Shown here: positions 25,837-36,096 of the stretch, one piece after another
Numbering within the stretch: position 1 is the stretch's first letter
Layout of the letters: every line of letters starts with the position of its first letter
Origin: an uncultured Lachnospiraceae bacterium
GTDB taxonomy: Bacteria > Bacillota > Clostridia > Lachnospirales > Lachnospiraceae
Assembly (NCBI GenBank): GCA_902761585.1
Contig: CACWKX010000006.1
Location: 1-64,000 of the forward strand
Length of the DNA stretch: 64,000 nt
Reading direction: 5' to 3'
The notes under the pieces: model-generated
Database searches by the model: none
What the model was told of the DNA's origin: nothing
Seen by the model: only the letters and a program-made list of their open reading frames with translations
Program-made: the position numbers and the translations under genes

Positions 25837-27075
25837 TCATATCCGGCTTTCCGGAATCGCAGATTCTTTCCGCTCCCTCTGGAGCATTGCCTTCGGCCTG
25901 ATTCCCGCAGCCTTCAGATACGCGGAAAAAGCCGCCGGTATGGCATACTGTGTCTCGGCCTGCTGCACACTGACCAGTGCCCAGCTGCCTGAACCATAAG
26001 AACCTGTTCTGTCTGCAGCAGTCTCCGCCGCAGCAGGGGCATGCCCGATAGGTTCCATCCCGCAAGTCTTCAAATCTTCGAGCGTCTCAGCCAGCACCTG
26101 CCAGCCTGTCATCTCCCACTCAATGTGTGTGAAGATATGCCGCGCATGCGGAAGCGGTCTGATCCGAAGAGGGGACAGACCAAGTCCCTCAGCATACGAC
26201 AGCGCTTCCTCCTGGGTGAGCATTCCTTCTTCATTCGGCAGCTCCCACATCCCGGCCAAAAGCCCCTTCCCGTTCCTCTTCCGGAGGGCAATTCGTCCGC
26301 CGTCTGTAAGCAGAAGCACTGTCCGTTTTTCCACCCTGCGCGGCCGTTTTGTCTTTCGAACTGGATATAGCAGCTCTTTTGCATGAAGGTGTGCAAGACA
26401 GAACGCAGAGAGCGGGCATCGGCTGCAGACGGGCGTGCCGCCCGGCACGCAGACGGTTGCGCCAATCTCCATCATCGCCTGGTTGAAGGTCCCCGGAAAA
26501 GATACCTCCTCCGGATGACTTTCCTGGTACTGCCGCATCACCGCTGTCCAGATTTCCTCCCACCGCTTCTTCACCCTCAGCTCGTCGATGCAGGCGGAAT
26601 CCTCAAGAAGCCTCGTGGAAACTCTGAGCACATTGCCATCCACAGCTGCCTCACATCTGCCGTATGCGATGGATGAAATTGCGGAGGCGGTGTAGCTGCC
26701 GATTCCGGGGAGCTTCAAAAGCTCCTCCTTTGTCCCGGGTATGGAGCCGCCGTACACCTCCATCACCACTTTTGCGGCCCTCTGAAGGTTTCTCGCCCGG
26801 CTGTAGTACCCGATTCCCTCCCAGAGCTTCATGAGCTCCTCCGGCGGGCAGCCGGCAAGATCCCCGACCGACGGGAGTTTCTTCAGAAACCGCAGGTAGT
26901 AGGGAATAACGGTCTCCACCCGCGTCTGCTGAAGCATGACCTCCGAAATCCAGACATAATAAGGCAGCGGATGCACCCGCCACGGGAGATCCCTTTTATG
27001 ATTCGGGTACCACTCCATCAGCGCCGGAACAATCCGCTGCAGGTATGCAGTTTCAGTTATTTTATCAGAATTCAT
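25837..27075 (-). CDS. mutY: A/G-specific adenine glycosylase
   Basis: About 412 residues. This enzyme removes adenine mispaired with 8-oxoguanine. The N-terminal helix-hairpin-helix domain has EVMLQQTRVETV, LPGIGSYTASAI and the catalytic aspartate in AAVDGNVLRV. The iron-sulfur cluster cysteines are in CVPGGTPVCSRCPLSAFC, spaced seven, two and five residues. A NUDIX-like C-terminal domain (LRKRNGKGLLAGMWELPNEE) recognises 8-oxoguanine. The start is uncertain: ATG 27075 or a TTG at 27087 that overlaps the upstream stop; neither has a good ribosome site, suggesting coupling to the LacI gene. The C-terminal tail is longer than usual. Confidence 0.94.
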   Translation of the reverse strand: MNSDKITETAYLQRIVPALMEWYPNHKRDLPWRVHPLPYYVWISEVMLQQTRVETVIPYYLRFLKKLPSVGDLAGCPPEELMKLWEGIGYYSRARNLQRAAKVVMEVYGGSIPGTKEELLKLPGIGSYTASAISSIAYGRCEAAVDGNVLRVSTRLLEDSACIDELRVKKRWEEIWTAVMRQYQESHPEEVSFPGTFNQAMMEIGATVCVPGGTPVCSRCPLSAFCLAHLHAKELLYPVRKTKRPRRVEKRTVLLLTDGGRIALRKRNGKGLLAGMWELPNEEGMLTQEEALSYAEGLGLSPLRIRPLPHARHIFTHIEWEMTGWQVLAETLEDLKTCGMEPIGHAPAAAETAADRTGSYGSGSWALVSVQQAETQYAIPAAFSAYLKAAGIRPKAMLQRERKESAIPESRI

Positions 27076-27083
27076 ATCCACAT

Positions 27084-28103
27084 TCAAGACGGCTGCATCC
27101 GCCGGACGGTGTCGCCCTTCACCAGCTCGCCGTCGACCGATATCTTCTCGATCAGAGCAATCTTCGGGTTCTCAATCAGAGAAATGAGTTTTTCCGCCGC
27201 AATTTTCCCGACTGTCGCCGTATCCTGCCTGAGCGTTGTCAGCCTCGGGTACATCGCGAAGGCAATCGGGATCCCGTCATAACCGCACACGGAAATATCC
27301 TCCGGGATGCGAAGTCCTGCCGAGCGGATCGCATTCATCCCTCCGACCGCCGAAAAATCGTCCGGGAAAAAGATGCAGGTCGGCAGGCTGTCCTGGCTGA
27401 GCAACTCTCTCGTCCGGCGTTCCGTCATCCCGACATCCCGGTATCTTGAAGGCAGCACCCATTTGTCAGGGACGGTCACGCCGTACGCCTCCGCAGTCCT
27501 GTAAAAGCTTGCAAGGCGCTCCTTCGTGACCGTATTGTCGTCCCCGTGGATGTAGGCGATCTGCCTGTGTCCCATCGAGAAGACATATTCCGTCAGTTCG
27601 CGCATTCCCTTCTGATTGTTGGAGACAATGGCTGTCCTGCCGTCAAAGACATAGTCGATCGTGACAATCGGAAGCGGGGATTTGACAAGTTCAATGATAT
27701 CGGGAGATGTAAAGTCAATGTTCGCAATGACCACACCGTCCAGGCCTCTATAGCGGCAATGCTCATAGTAGCTCATCTTTCTGCCGCCGACCGGTGACAT
27801 GGATGTGAAGGTGATGTCATAGCCGCGCCGCTCCGCTGTCACCTTGATTGCGTCAAGGATCGCCGCAAAATAACTGTGTGTCAGCCCGGAATGGAGGTTA
27901 TCCGTGATCAGGATTCCCAGATTCCAGGTCCGGTTTGTCTTCAGCGCACGCGCGGAGGAATTTGGAAAGTATCCCATCTCCTCGGCGCACCGCTTGATCT
28001 CTTCTCTCTTTTCCTTCCCGATGTCGCTGTATCCGTTCAGGGCCTTGCTGACCGTCGCGACCGACACTCCGCATTTTTTGGCAATATCCTTCATTGAGAC
28101 CAT
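27084..28103 (-). CDS. LacI-family regulator of the cellobiose phosphorylase gene
   Basis: A 339-residue LacI/GalR protein. DNA-binding helix-turn-helix: SMKDIAKKCGVSVATVSKALNG; hinge ARALKTNRTWNLGI; ligand domain with FTSMSPVGG, DGVVIANIDF and ISVCGYDGIPIA. It is divergent from the phosphorylase, and two palindromes with a central CG lie between them, so control of that gene and of itself is expected. The likely inducer is cellobiose or a breakdown product, by analogy with other phosphorylase-linked LacI proteins. GGAG sits nine bases before the ATG. mutY follows with an overlap. Confidence 0.92.
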   Translation of the reverse strand: MVSMKDIAKKCGVSVATVSKALNGYSDIGKEKREEIKRCAEEMGYFPNSSARALKTNRTWNLGILITDNLHSGLTHSYFAAILDAIKVTAERRGYDITFTSMSPVGGRKMSYYEHCRYRGLDGVVIANIDFTSPDIIELVKSPLPIVTIDYVFDGRTAIVSNNQKGMRELTEYVFSMGHRQIAYIHGDDNTVTKERLASFYRTAEAYGVTVPDKWVLPSRYRDVGMTERRTRELLSQDSLPTCIFFPDDFSAVGGMNAIRSAGLRIPEDISVCGYDGIPIAFAMYPRLTTLRQDTATVGKIAAEKLISLIENPKIALIEKISVDGELVKGDTVRRMQPS

Positions 28104-28158
28104 GATGCGTTTCTCCTTTAATGCCCGGTTGAATGCCAGGCTGCCTGAAACAGGTCTT

Positions 28159-28170
28159 GAAAACGTTTTC
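28159..28170. promoter_or_regulatory. LacI-type operator GAAAACGTTTTC
   Basis: A perfect 12-base palindrome with central CG, lying just downstream of the LacI promoter -10 box. Occupancy would block LacI transcription (autoregulation). Confidence 0.72.
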
Positions 28171-28178
28171 GTAACTAT

Positions 28179-28207
28179 ATTATAGGTTTTTGGCCGTTTT
28201 CGTACAA
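28179..28207 (-). promoter_or_regulatory. Promoter of the LacI gene
   Basis: On the minus strand TATAAT (plus 28179-28184, perfect) is preceded at 17 bases by TTGTAC (plus 28202-28207). Confidence 0.6.
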
Positions 28208-28210
28208 CTC

Positions 28211-28224
28211 ATTTTCGCGAAAAT
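28211..28224. promoter_or_regulatory. Second LacI-type operator ATTTTCGCGAAAAT
   Basis: A perfect 14-base palindrome with central CG, 47 bases from the first operator centre to centre. It lies between the two divergent promoters, so one regulator dimer pair could bridge the two sites. The intergenic region is strongly AT-rich. Confidence 0.68.
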
Positions 28225-28281
28225 ACATGTCGTCAACATTCGATTTGTATATTCCGTTCGATTTTATGTTGTATTTTTGTC

Positions 28282-28317
28282 TATAATTGACATAAATATG
28301 CCATTATTTTCTATTGT
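28282..28317 (+). promoter_or_regulatory. Promoter region of the cellobiose phosphorylase gene
   Basis: A perfect TTGACA (28287-28292) is followed at 17 bases by TCTATT (28310-28315). A TATAAT at 28282-28287 overlaps it and could serve another start. The leader to the gene would be about 90 bases. The rest of the 305-base gap holds only the operators and AT-rich DNA. Confidence 0.55.
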
Positions 28318-28408
28318 ATTCGGGAATACGTTGCGATATACTGGCCCTAACAGGTTACTTAATCGTTTTCCCAAATGTTCTTTCATCTTTTATGAGAAGG
28401 AGACTCCT

Positions 28409-30841
28409 ATGAAATATGGTTATTTTGATGACAAGGCCCTCGAGTATGTCATCACGACTCCCCGGACACCACTTCCCTGGATCAACTATCTTGGCTGCAA
28501 TGACTTCTTCTCGATCGTATCGAATACCTGCGGCGGATACAGCTTCTACAAGGATGCAAAAATGCTCCGGATCACCCGGTACCGCTACAACAGCATGCCG
28601 CTGGACTCTAATGGAAAATATTACTACATTCAGGACGGAAATGTCACGTGGAATCCAGGCTGGCAGCCGACTCAGACACCGCTTGATTTCTACGAATGCA
28701 GGCATGGCATCGGCTACTCCCGTTTCACTGCGAAGAAGAACGGACTGAAGGCAGACCTTCTGAACTTTGTGCCGCTTCATGATACCTGCGAGCTCAACCG
28801 CCTGACGCTGACGAACGAGTCTGAAGCGCCGAAGTCATTCAAGGTCTTCTCCTACGTAGAGTTCTGTCTCTGGAACGCCCTGGATGACATGACGAACTTC
28901 CAGCGCAACCTCTCCACAGGGGAAGTTGAAATCGACGGTGCCACCATTTATCATAAGACGGAGTACCGCGAAAGAAGAAACCATTATGCATTCTTCTCCG
29001 TCAACGCAAAGCCGGATGGCTTCGATACCAGCCGGGATGCCTTCATTGGTACCTACAGCCCCGCCTCCGACCCGGATGCGATCCGAAATGGCGGATGCAC
29101 CGGTTCTGTCGCCAGTGGCTGGTACCCGGTCGCCGCTCATGAGCTTCATGTGACCCTCAACCCGGGTGAATCAAAGACCTTCCTATTCGTTCTCGGATAT
29201 GCAGAAAATCCAAAGGACCAGAAATGGGAGGCCCCGAATGTCATCAACAAGGCACCTGCGCGCAGGCTTCTGGCAAAATACCAGACCACGGAAGGCGCGG
29301 ATGAAGCATTTGCGGAGCTGAAGGCATACTGGAAGAACCTGCTGGAAGGGTACCATGTCGAGTCCTGCGATGAAAAGGTCAACCGTATGGTGAACATCTG
29401 GAACCAGTATCAGTGCATGGTCACGTTCAACATGTCCAGGTCGGCCAGCTACTACGAATCCGGCATCGGCCGCGGCATGGGCTTCCGTGATTCCTGTCAG
29501 GATCTGTTTGGCTTTGTTCATCTGATTCCGGAAAAGGCAAGGCAGCGGATCATTGACATTGCTTCCACGCAGTTTGAGGACGGATCCGCTTATCATCAGT
29601 ACCAGCCGCTGACCCGCCGCGGGAACGCGGACATCGGTTCCGGCTTCAACGACGATCCGCTGTGGCTCATCGCAGGAACGGCAGCCTATATCCGCGAGAC
29701 GGGTGACTTCTCGATCCTCGACGAGTCTGTCCCCTTCGACAACGACGAGGCGACATGCGTCCCGCTCTTCGAGCACCTGACCCGTTCATTCGAGTACACT
29801 GTCACCCACAAGGGACCGCACGGGCTTCCGCAGATCGGCCGTGCGGACTGGAATGACTGCCTGAATCTGAACTGCTTCTCCGACACGCCGGGCGAATCCT
29901 TCCAGACGACGGGCCCGAGCGAGGGACCGATTGCGGAGTCCGTTTTCATCGGAGGCATGTTTGTCCGATATGGAAAGGACTATGCGAAGCTCTGCACACA
30001 CAGAGGACTCCTGGACAAAGCAAAAGCTGCCATGACCGAGGTGCAGAAGATGGAACAGGCTGTCCTTGACGCAGGATGGGACGGCGAGTGGTTTCTGCGT
30101 GCATACGATGCAAAAGGCCAGAAGGTCGGATCTCACGAATGTGAGGAAGGAAAAATCTTCATCGAGCCGCAGGGCTTCTGTGTGCTTGCCGGCATCGGCG
30201 TGAAGGAGGGCAAGGCTGAAAAAGCACTCGCTTCCGTTGAGAAGCATCTTGACACAAAATACGGGATCCGGATCCTCGCTCCATCCTACTCACACTATTA
30301 CCTGAACCTTGGGGAGATTTCCTCCTATCCGCCGGGATACAAGGAAAATGGAGGTATCTTCTGCCACAACAATCCCTGGGTATCGATCGCGGAGACCGTA
30401 CTCGGGCACGGAACAAGAGCCTTCGATATCTACAAGAAGACCTGCCCGGCTTACATCGAGGACATCTCGGAGATCCACTGCACGGAGCCTTATGTCTACT
30501 CACAGATGGTCGCCGGCAGCGACGCAAAGTATTTTGGCCAGGGGAAAAACAGCTGGCTGACAGGAACAGCCGCCTGGACATTCGTCAATATTTCGCAGCA
30601 TATTCTGGGCATCTGCCCGGATTACGACGGGCTTCGAATCGATCCCTGCGTCCCGAAGGACTTTGGTTCCTACACAGTTAGCCGCAGGTTCCGCGGCGCG
30701 ATGTACCGCATCCATATCTCCAATCCGGACCATGTGGAGAAGGGAATCCGGAAGCTGACCGTCAACGGGAAGGAGGTCAGCGGAAACCTGATTCCGATCA
30801 CCGAGGGCGTGACAAAATACGAGGTCGACGCTGTCATGTAA
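28409..30841 (+). CDS. Cellobiose phosphorylase (GH94)
   Basis: An 810-residue GH94 enzyme that splits cellobiose with phosphate into glucose 1-phosphate and glucose, saving ATP. The N-terminal beta-sandwich and the (alpha/alpha)6 barrel are complete. [14 protein letters not shown] and [16 protein letters not shown] are near the middle, and the motif RADWNDCL (first Asp at 480) holds the catalytic acid. The length matches known cellobiose phosphorylases closely; cellodextrin phosphorylases are longer. The start is ATG 28409 behind AGAAGGAGA; the open frame upstream to 28190 is in the promoter region. No transporter gene is next to it. The end overlaps aroK by eight bases. Confidence 0.95.
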   Translation: MKYGYFDDKALEYVITTPRTPLPWINYLGCNDFFSIVSNTCGGYSFYKDAKMLRITRYRYNSMPLDSNGKYYYIQDGNVTWNPGWQPTQTPLDFYECRHGIGYSRFTAKKNGLKADLLNFVPLHDTCELNRLTLTNESEAPKSFKVFSYVEFCLWNALDDMTNFQRNLSTGEVEIDGATIYHKTEYRERRNHYAFFSVNAKPDGFDTSRDAFIGTYSPASDPDAIRNGGCTGSVASGWYPVAAHELHVTLNPGESKTFLFVLGYAENPKDQKWEAPNVINKAPARRLLAKYQTTEGADEAFAELKAYWKNLLEGYHVESCDEKVNRMVNIWNQYQCMVTFNMSRSASYYESGIGRGMGFRDSCQDLFGFVHLIPEKARQRIIDIASTQFEDGSAYHQYQPLTRRGNADIGSGFNDDPLWLIAGTAAYIRETGDFSILDESVPFDNDEATCVPLFEHLTRSFEYTVTHKGPHGLPQIGRADWNDCLNLNCFSDTPGESFQTTGPSEGPIAESVFIGGMFVRYGKDYAKLCTHRGLLDKAKAAMTEVQKMEQAVLDAGWDGEWFLRAYDAKGQKVGSHECEEGKIFIEPQGFCVLAGIGVKEGKAEKALASVEKHLDTKYGIRILAPSYSHYYLNLGEISSYPPGYKENGGIFCHNNPWVSIAETVLGHGTRAFDIYKKTCPAYIEDISEIHCTEPYVYSQMVAGSDAKYFGQGKNSWLTGTAAWTFVNISQHILGICPDYDGLRIDPCVPKDFGSYTVSRRFRGAMYRIHISNPDHVEKGIRKLTVNGKEVSGNLIPITEGVTKYEVDAVM

Positions 30842-31355
30842 TCAGTCGTTTGATCTCCTGTGCCACTTCCCGGACGCTCTTCCCGTCTGACAGGACTACG
30901 TGGCTGCAGGCCTCCTCATAAAGTGCCTCGCGCTCACTCAGAATCCGGGTTATCTTTTCTTCCAGCGGCTCCTCTCCCTGCAGAAGGGGCCGCGTGGTAT
31001 CCCGTGCCAGTCTTTCAGCCAGTGTCTGAACACTTGCTTTGAGATAGACCACTGTCCCGAGCTTTCTCAGAATCTCCCGATTTTCGGCTCTCAGCGGAAG
31101 CCCTCCCCCGACAGAGAGGACATATCGCCCCTCTCTGCCTGTCAGACTGCGGACTGCTCTGGTTTCCGCATCCCGGAAATACGCCTGCCCCATCCGGGTA
31201 AAAATCTCCCGGATCGTCATCTTCTCCTGCTCTTCAATCAGTGCATCGGTATCCAGACACGGCACTGCGAGCAGGCCGGCAAGCTTCCGGCCTACACTCG
31301 ATTTTCCGCTTCCCATGAAACCGATCAGGATGACATTCCCATCCGTCCTCTGCAT
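30834..31355 (-). CDS. aroK: Shikimate kinase
   Basis: A 173-residue P-loop kinase that phosphorylates shikimate on the way to chorismate. Walker [16 protein letters not shown] is near the start; the shikimate-binding [17 protein letters not shown] and GGGLPLR motifs follow, and the adenine loop is RPLL. The start is set at ATG 31355 because GGAG lies six bases before it; ATG 31367 is the alternative. It is convergent with the phosphorylase gene (eight-base overlap) and follows polC, from which it may be transcribed. pheA, 11 kb away, uses the chorismate product. Confidence 0.94.
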   Translation of the reverse strand: MQRTDGNVILIGFMGSGKSSVGRKLAGLLAVPCLDTDALIEEQEKMTIREIFTRMGQAYFRDAETRAVRSLTGREGRYVLSVGGGLPLRAENREILRKLGTVVYLKASVQTLAERLARDTTRPLLQGEEPLEEKITRILSEREALYEEACSHVVLSDGKSVREVAQEIKRLIT

Positions 31356-31392
31356 ACAATTCTCCATTCTTATCCAGCTGCGCCGTCATCCT

Positions 31393-34300
31393 TTACGTTC
31401 CGGTCGGCAGCATGTCAAAGATCGACAGCTGGTTCGATTCCGGAAGCCCGGCCAGGATGCCAAGCTGCACCAGCTTGTCCGCGATGCCCTTCGGGCATTT
31501 TGTCCGTTCCCTGAAGTTATCCAGCGATAAAAACGGCCCGTCCTTGCAGGCATCCACGATCTGGGCTGCGACATTGTCCCCGAGTCCGTCGATCTTGTTG
31601 AGCGACGGCATCAGCTTCCCGTCCACAATGCAGAACTTTGTCGCCCTGCACTTGAAGACATCGATCTTCGCAAACTCATAGCCGCGGGCATACATCTCCC
31701 GGACGACCTTCATCGCCTTGTACTGCTCCTGCTCCTTCTGCTGCTGCTCATTCTTATCCTTGGCTTCAATCTCCTTCATATGCCGTGCCAGCACCTCCGG
31801 TCCCTCGCACATGAGCTCATAGTCGAAGCCGGGCGAGCGGATCGAGAAGAAGGCCGCGTAGTAGGCGAGCGGCTGGTAGATCTTGAACCACGCGATCCGC
31901 CAGGCCATCATGACATAAGCCGCCGCGTGCGCCTTCGGGAACATATACTTGATCTTTTTGCAGGAGCCGATGTACCAGTCCGGCACCCCATGCTTCTTCA
32001 TCTCCTCCTCCCATTCCGGCCGGAGCCCCTTGCCTTTGCGGACCTTCTCCATAATCGTGAAGGAAAGCTCCGGATCGAGTCCCTTTGAGATCAGATAGAT
32101 CATGATATCGTCTCGGCAGCAGATCGCTGTGGAGATGGTGCAGGTGCCGTTCATAATCAGATCCTGCGCATTTCCCAGCCAGACATCCGTCCCGTGTGCC
32201 AGACCGGCGATTCGGACCAGATCCGAGAAGTACTTCGGCTTTGTGTCCACAAGCATCTGGATGGCAAAGTCTGTCCCGAACTCCGGAATGCCAAGAGAGC
32301 CCAGCGGGCAGCCACCGATGTCATCCGGCGTGATTCCGAGCGCGCTGGTATTCTGAAACAGACTCATGACTTTTCTGTCGTCCAGCGGAACATCTGTCGC
32401 ATGGAGCCCGGTCAGATCCTCCAGCATACGGATCATGGTCGGATCATCATGTCCGAGAATATCCAACTTCAGGAGGTTGTGGTCAATCTTGTGATAATCA
32501 AAGTGCGTCGTGATCGTGTTTTCATCCTTGGGCGGGTGCTGAACAGGTGTAAATGTGTTAATCTCCTCTCCGTAGGGCAGAACGATGATACCGCCCGGAT
32601 GCTGCCCGGTCGATTTCCGGACGCCGACACAGCCATCCGCCAGGCGCTTGATCTCCGCCGGCCGTTTTTTCTCCCCATGATCCTCAAAGTACCGGAGCAC
32701 ATAACCGTACGCATTCTTGTCCGCCACACCCGTCACCGTTCCGGCTCGAAACGTCTGCCCTGCGCCGAAGATTACCTCCGTATAATGGTGCGCTTTCGAC
32801 TGATACTCTCCGGAGAAGTTCAGGTCAATATCCGGCTCCTTGTTTCCTTTGAAGCCAAGGAAGGTCTCAAACGGGATGTCAAAGCCAAGCTTCTGAAGCT
32901 TTGTCCCGCACTTCGGACAGTTTTTATCCGGCATATCGCAGCCGGCCATACCGTCGTACTTCCGGACTTCCGGCGAATCAAAGTCCACATAGTGGCATTT
33001 CGGACAGAGGTAATGCGGATGCAGGGAGTTGACCTCCGTGATGCCGGCCATGTTGGCGACAAAGGACGACCCGACAGATCCGCGCGACCCGACCAGATAC
33101 CCGTCCGCCACCGACTTCCATACCAGCTTCTGGGCAATGATGTACATGACGGCAAATCCATTGGAGATGATGGAGTGCAGCTCCTTCTTCAGGCGGTCCT
33201 CCACCACCTGCGGAAGGTCGTCGCCGTAGATCTCATGTGCCCTGTCGTAGCAGATCTTCGTCAGCATTTCATCAGAGTGCGGGATGACGGGCGGACACTT
33301 GTCCGGCCGGACCGGCGAGAACTTCTCCACCATGTCCGCAATCCGGTTGGTGTTTGTGATGACGACCTCGTTCGCCTTCTCCTCCCCCAGATACTCGAAC
33401 TCCTTCAGCATCTCCTCCGTCGTGCGCAGATACAAAGGCGGCTGGTTGTCCGCCTCCGGATCCTGAAAATTCACATACTGAAGAATCCGCCTGTAGATCT
33501 CATCCTCCGGGTTCAGGAAATGGACGTCGCAGGTCGCACACACGGGCTTGCCGTACTGCTCTCCGAGCGCGACAATCCGACGGTTGTAGTTTTTCAGATC
33601 CTCGACGGTCTTCGGCTCATTTCTGAGGTTTCCATTCTTGTCATATTTCGGAACGGTCAGAAACATGTTGTTGCCGATCGGCTGGATTTCCAGATAGTCA
33701 TAGAAATCCACAATCCGCTTCAGTTCCTCCTCCGAGGCGCCGCGCTCGATCGCCTGGAACAGCTCGCCGGCCTCACAGGCAGACCCGATGATCAGTCCGT
33801 CCCTGTGCGCCTCGAGAAAGCTCTTCGGCAGATGCGGCTTCCCGTTCGAGACATACTTCAGATGAGACTCCGACACGCAGCGGTACAGGTTGACACGGCC
33901 CGTCTCATTCTTTGCCAGAAGAATGACATGGTAGGTCGGCATCTTCCGGATCTTGTGCTCGTCCGCTCTGCAGTGCTCGTTGACCTCGTCAAGGTTATGG
34001 AGATCCAGATCCTCCAGCATGCTGACAAACTTCACGAAGATGTGTGCCGTACACTCCGCGTCATCGACTGCCCGATGATGGTGCCCGAGGTCGATGTTCA
34101 GTGCCTTTGCAACCGTGTCCAGCTTGTATTTTCCGAGGTTCGGCAGCAGGACGCGCGCCAGCGCCACGGTATCCACAGATGTGAAATCATGATCATACCC
34201 CAGACGCCTGCAGTTTTCTTCGATGAAGCTGACATCAAAGGCGGAATTGTGCGCAACCAGCACACAGTCCTTCGAAAATGCGAGAAATCGTGGCAAGATC

Positions 34301-35994
34301 TCTTCTATCGTGGGCGCATCCGCAACCATCGCATCGTTGATCGAGGTCAGATTCTCGATCCGCAGCGGAATCGGGACAAGCGGGTTTACAAACTCGGAGA
34401 AGCGGTCCACGATCTTCCCGCCGCTGACCTTGACCGCACCGATCTCGATGATCCGGTTCTCGACAGGCGAAAATCCGGTTGTCTCGAGATCGAAAACCAC
34501 AAAATCGCCCTCCAGGGACTGGCCTCTCGAGTTGACAGCCGTCTCCACCAGGTCATTCACCAGGTATCCCTCGCACCCGTAGATGACCTTGAAATCGGAA
34601 TCCTCCGGGATCGCCTTGTAAGCGTCCGGAAGCCCCTGCACAACGCCATGGTCCGTGATCGCGATCGCCTTGTGTCCCCAGGAGGCTGCCGCCTTCACCA
34701 GATCGCCCGGCTCCGACACGGCATCCATCGCACTCATCTTGGTATGGCAGTGTAGCTCGACCCGCTTCCTCGGCCAGGTATCGCTGCGCTTCTGCCGGAA
34801 GTCGGCAATCTTCATGATGCCATAGATATTTCCGATGGTCAGATCCGAATCGAACTTGTCGATCGTCGTGACACCTCTGACCTTGATGAACATCCCTGTT
34901 TTCAGCTGGTCCGTCAGCTGCGGTGCCCTCTGGGTGTCGAGGAACATCTTGATTCGCATCGTATCGGTGAAATCAGTCAGTGTGATGATCAGGATGGTCA
35001 GATCGCTCCCGCGTTTTGTATGGATGTCCCGGGTTTCGATCTCCGAAACCTGTCCGCGGATCGTCACATCCCCCATCTCCCCGAGAATCGACTTCATCTC
35101 GATCGGCAGATCCTCAAAGTCCCGCCCATACAGCACATCCGGGTTGCTGCTTCTGACAAGTGACTCATTTCGCTCTGAATCGTTCCGCGAACCGGCGCTG
35201 CCTCTTCCTCTGCGGCCTCTGACGCCCTGGCCGCCCTTCCCTGCCTTTCCGGAAAGTCCACCCGTTCTGCTGCCCGAAGCTGCTTGGGCTGTTCTGCCGC
35301 CTGCAGCGCCGCCTTCTCCTGCCGGCACTGACCCGCCGTTCCCGGCAGCTGCATTTTCTCCATCCACCCGGGTTTCGGCAATTTCTGTATCCTGCATTTT
35401 ATGTAGGAGGCCTGCTTCGCGCAACGTCTCCTCCGCCTTCTGCATCGTCTGGATTGCCCGGAACTGACGGGTTTTCTGAGCGGTGCTGGCTTCCTTGTAT
35501 CCGACTGTCATTCGGAAGTCCACACCGCAGCGGTCTGTAAAAATTTTCTCAAGGATCGAGCAAAGCTGCTCCTCATAGCGGCGGGCGATGATTGTGTCCT
35601 CAAGTACCAGATGGCACAGCCCGTCCTCCCCGAATGTGACGTCCGCATGCCGGAAGAGATTGCCCAGACACTTGTCGAACTGATCCAGCTCATACAGAAT
35701 CGATGCCCGGTAAGCCTTCATCAGGTTCCGGGCATTGTACTGCTGCGAGAGACGAAACTTTTCGATGATCTTCGTCTCCATCCCGCTTCCGGAGCAGACC
35801 TCCTCGTCGATGCGCTTTTCAATCCGGCGGATGTCCTTCTTGTCGATCAGACGGTCTGCCTCGACATAGACCTTCAGCGTGGTGTGCTGCGCGTTGACCG
35901 TGACCCTCGTCACATTCAGGTGCGGGTACAGCTCCGACAGTTCCTCATCTCCCGCGCAGACGCCCGGAAATGTCTCTTCAAACGACTTCGTCAA
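31393..35994 (-). CDS. polC: DNA polymerase III alpha subunit, PolC type
   Basis: A replicative polymerase of about 1533 residues. Domains in order: an N-terminal domain, an OB-fold domain (about 290-400), a split PHP domain beginning HCHTKMSAMDAV (about 413), a DEDD 3'-5' exonuclease inserted in it (VVFDLETTGFSP near 497, HNSAFDVSF, HHRAVDDAE), a zinc-binding segment (CPKC...CPKCG, about 995-1030), palm residues PDIDLNFSG near 1054, and a C-terminal helix-hairpin-helix/beta-binding region. A Gly/Arg/Ser-rich insert of about 70 residues (208-278) between the N-terminal and OB domains is unusual. TTG 35994 is chosen because AAAGGAG precedes it by nine bases; TTG 36039 would add 15 residues. 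Confidence 0.96.
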   Translation of the reverse strand: MTKSFEETFPGVCAGDEELSELYPHLNVTRVTVNAQHTTLKVYVEADRLIDKKDIRRIEKRIDEEVCSGSGMETKIIEKFRLSQQYNARNLMKAYRASILYELDQFDKCLGNLFRHADVTFGEDGLCHLVLEDTIIARRYEEQLCSILEKIFTDRCGVDFRMTVGYKEASTAQKTRQFRAIQTMQKAEETLREAGLLHKMQDTEIAETRVDGENAAAGNGGSVPAGEGGAAGGRTAQAASGSRTGGLSGKAGKGGQGVRGRRGRGSAGSRNDSERNESLVRSSNPDVLYGRDFEDLPIEMKSILGEMGDVTIRGQVSEIETRDIHTKRGSDLTILIITLTDFTDTMRIKMFLDTQRAPQLTDQLKTGMFIKVRGVTTIDKFDSDLTIGNIYGIMKIADFRQKRSDTWPRKRVELHCHTKMSAMDAVSEPGDLVKAAASWGHKAIAITDHGVVQGLPDAYKAIPEDSDFKVIYGCEGYLVNDLVETAVNSRGQSLEGDFVVFDLETTGFSPVENRIIEIGAVKVSGGKIVDRFSEFVNPLVPIPLRIENLTSINDAMVADAPTIEEILPRFLAFSKDCVLVAHNSAFDVSFIEENCRRLGYDHDFTSVDTVALARVLLPNLGKYKLDTVAKALNIDLGHHHRAVDDAECTAHIFVKFVSMLEDLDLHNLDEVNEHCRADEHKIRKMPTYHVILLAKNETGRVNLYRCVSESHLKYVSNGKPHLPKSFLEAHRDGLIIGSACEAGELFQAIERGASEEELKRIVDFYDYLEIQPIGNNMFLTVPKYDKNGNLRNEPKTVEDLKNYNRRIVALGEQYGKPVCATCDVHFLNPEDEIYRRILQYVNFQDPEADNQPPLYLRTTEEMLKEFEYLGEEKANEVVITNTNRIADMVEKFSPVRPDKCPPVIPHSDEMLTKICYDRAHEIYGDDLPQVVEDRLKKELHSIISNGFAVMYIIAQKLVWKSVADGYLVGSRGSVGSSFVANMAGITEVNSLHPHYLCPKCHYVDFDSPEVRKYDGMAGCDMPDKNCPKCGTKLQKLGFDIPFETFLGFKGNKEPDIDLNFSGEYQSKAHHYTEVIFGAGQTFRAGTVTGVADKNAYGYVLRYFEDHGEKKRPAEIKRLADGCVGVRKSTGQHPGGIIVLPYGEEINTFTPVQHPPKDENTITTHFDYHKIDHNLLKLDILGHDDPTMIRMLEDLTGLHATDVPLDDRKVMSLFQNTSALGITPDDIGGCPLGSLGIPEFGTDFAIQMLVDTKPKYFSDLVRIAGLAHGTDVWLGNAQDLIMNGTCTISTAICCRDDIMIYLISKGLDPELSFTIMEKVRKGKGLRPEWEEEMKKHGVPDWYIGSCKKIKYMFPKAHAAAYVMMAWRIAWFKIYQPLAYYAAFFSIRSPGFDYELMCEGPEVLARHMKEIEAKDKNEQQQKEQEQYKAMKVVREMYARGYEFAKIDVFKCRATKFCIVDGKLMPSLNKIDGLGDNVAAQIVDACKDGPFLSLDNFRERTKCPKGIADKLVQLGILAGLPESNQLSIFDMLPTGT

Positions 35995-36096
35995 CCCTTG
36001 TATCTCCTTTATCCCAGCTTTTCTGCTTCTCCGCTTCAACCTTCCCGGCAGTCCGGATTCACTTCCGCACAGGCAGAAAAACTGCGTCTTTCGCCC

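Noticed and set aside
32194..34755. An 853-codon open frame on the plus strand opposite polC
   Set aside because: It mirrors polC codons (GC-rich third positions suppress antisense stops), has no ribosome site, signal or recognisable domain, and polC is complete on the other strand.
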